Of a stretch of DNA of 5,670 bases, positions 5,440 through 5,670 are shown piece by piece. The stretch's first letter is position 1, and the number at the start of each line of letters is the position of its first letter. The DNA lies in NCBI GenBank assembly GCA_002411615.1, contig DHOF01000002.1, positions 2,706-8,375 of the forward strand, read 5' to 3'. The translations under genes were made by a program, and so were the position numbers. This DNA comes from Ruminococcaceae bacterium UBA5397 (GTDB lineage Bacteria; Bacillota; Clostridia; Oscillospirales; Acutalibacteraceae). The notes under the pieces are model-generated. The model made no database searches. It was not told the origin of the DNA and was given only the letters and a program-made list of their open reading frames with translations.

Positions 5440-5446
5440 AAGGAGG
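5440..5446 (+). promoter_or_regulatory. Ribosome binding site of the deacetylase gene
   Basis: A perfect AAGGAGG lies 9 bases before the ATG at 5456 and fixes this start. An upstream CTCCTT (5418-5423) could pair with AAGGAG (5440-5445) if the transcript begins further upstream. Confidence 0.8.
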
Positions 5447-5455
5447 TTCTTTTTT

Positions 5456-5670
5456 ATGAAATGTTTTGTTTTAACAAAGAGAAAGACAATCTTAGCATTG
5501 TCGGTTGCGGTATGTGTTGCCGCTGGAATTGTATTTGGAATTCACGGAGCTGCTGCTAATGCGGCAGCTACAAAAACAAGGCTTGTTCCAATTTATAATG
5601 TAAAAACAGATCAAAAAAAGATTTCGATCAGCTTCGATGCAGCATGGGGAAATGAACAGACGCAGAATTT
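5456..5670 (+). CDS. PdaB-like polysaccharide deacetylase (partial, N-terminal 71 residues)
   Basis: This is the start of a secreted or membrane-tethered NodB-fold deacetylase. MKCFVLTKRK precedes a hydrophobic stretch of about 18 residues (ILALSVAVCVAAGIVFGI, about 12-29) that is either a signal peptide, with possible cleavage around HGAAANA, or an uncleaved anchor. After the lead-in RLVPIYNVKTDQKK, the strand ISISFDAAWGNEQTQN (about 56-71) matches the first NodB motif of sporulation PdaB-type proteins. These carry FDxxWG where classical chitin and peptidoglycan deacetylases have FDDG. PdaB proteins are needed to preserve spore cortex integrity in Bacillus, so a sporulation role is likely by family. 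The metal-binding His motif and the rest of the domain lie beyond the right edge, so catalytic competence cannot be judged. I found no convincing sigma-A promoter, which would fit control by a sporulation sigma factor. Confidence 0.85.
   Translation, partial: MKCFVLTKRKTILALSVAVCVAAGIVFGIHGAAANAAATKTRLVPIYNVKTDQKKISISFDAAWGNEQTQN

Overview
The window looks like chromosomal DNA of a low-to-moderate-GC, spore-forming Firmicute, most likely a member of the Clostridia such as an Oscillospiraceae/Ruminococcaceae-type gut bacterium. The reasons are the strong AGGAGG-type ribosome sites, the AT-rich promoters close to the sigma-A consensus, a YtrA-type GntR regulator paired with an ABC ATPase, a Gram-positive secretion signal on a large SH3b-repeat wall hydrolase, and the start of a PdaB-like (sporulation-type) polysaccharide deacetylase. 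The taxonomic placement is inference. I see no tRNA, rRNA, CRISPR array, insertion sequence or phage structural gene.

Layout. Positions 1-747 (minus strand) hold a two-gene operon: a YtrA-family GntR repressor, followed after 2 bases by an ABC-transporter ATPase that runs off the left edge. It has a clear promoter (TTGACA-17-TATATT) with a 25-bp inverted repeat over the -10 and start region, which suggests autorepression. Positions 748-970 are a divergent regulatory region that also carries the promoter, a weak leader hairpin and the ribosome site of the next gene.

Positions 971-4105 (plus) encode a 1044-residue secreted protein: signal peptide, seven N-terminal SH3b repeats (four nearly identical, also at DNA level), two Ig-like domains and a C-terminal GH24 lysozyme. 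The lysozyme fold appears to be split by an eighth SH3-like domain. A strong hairpin terminator follows.

Positions 4161-4250 contain a possible unannotated 16-codon minus-strand gene with an excellent ribosome site. It may share a palindromic -10 element with the divergent VOC gene. Positions 4290-4652 (plus) encode a small glyoxalase-I-like VOC protein with all four metal ligands. Its 3' end overlaps, tail to tail by 41 bases, a UlaG-like metallo-beta-lactamase-fold hydrolase (4612-5364, minus). Divergent from that, at 5456, starts a PdaB-like deacetylase that is cut by the right edge.

The large lysozyme and the deacetylase both act on the cell envelope. The ABC/GntR pair is of a kind often linked to envelope stress. 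The VOC and hydrolase genes look like independent metabolic or detoxification units. No multi-gene pathway spanning the window can be shown. The most unusual item is the nested SH3-in-lysozyme architecture, followed by the tiny minus-strand gene.
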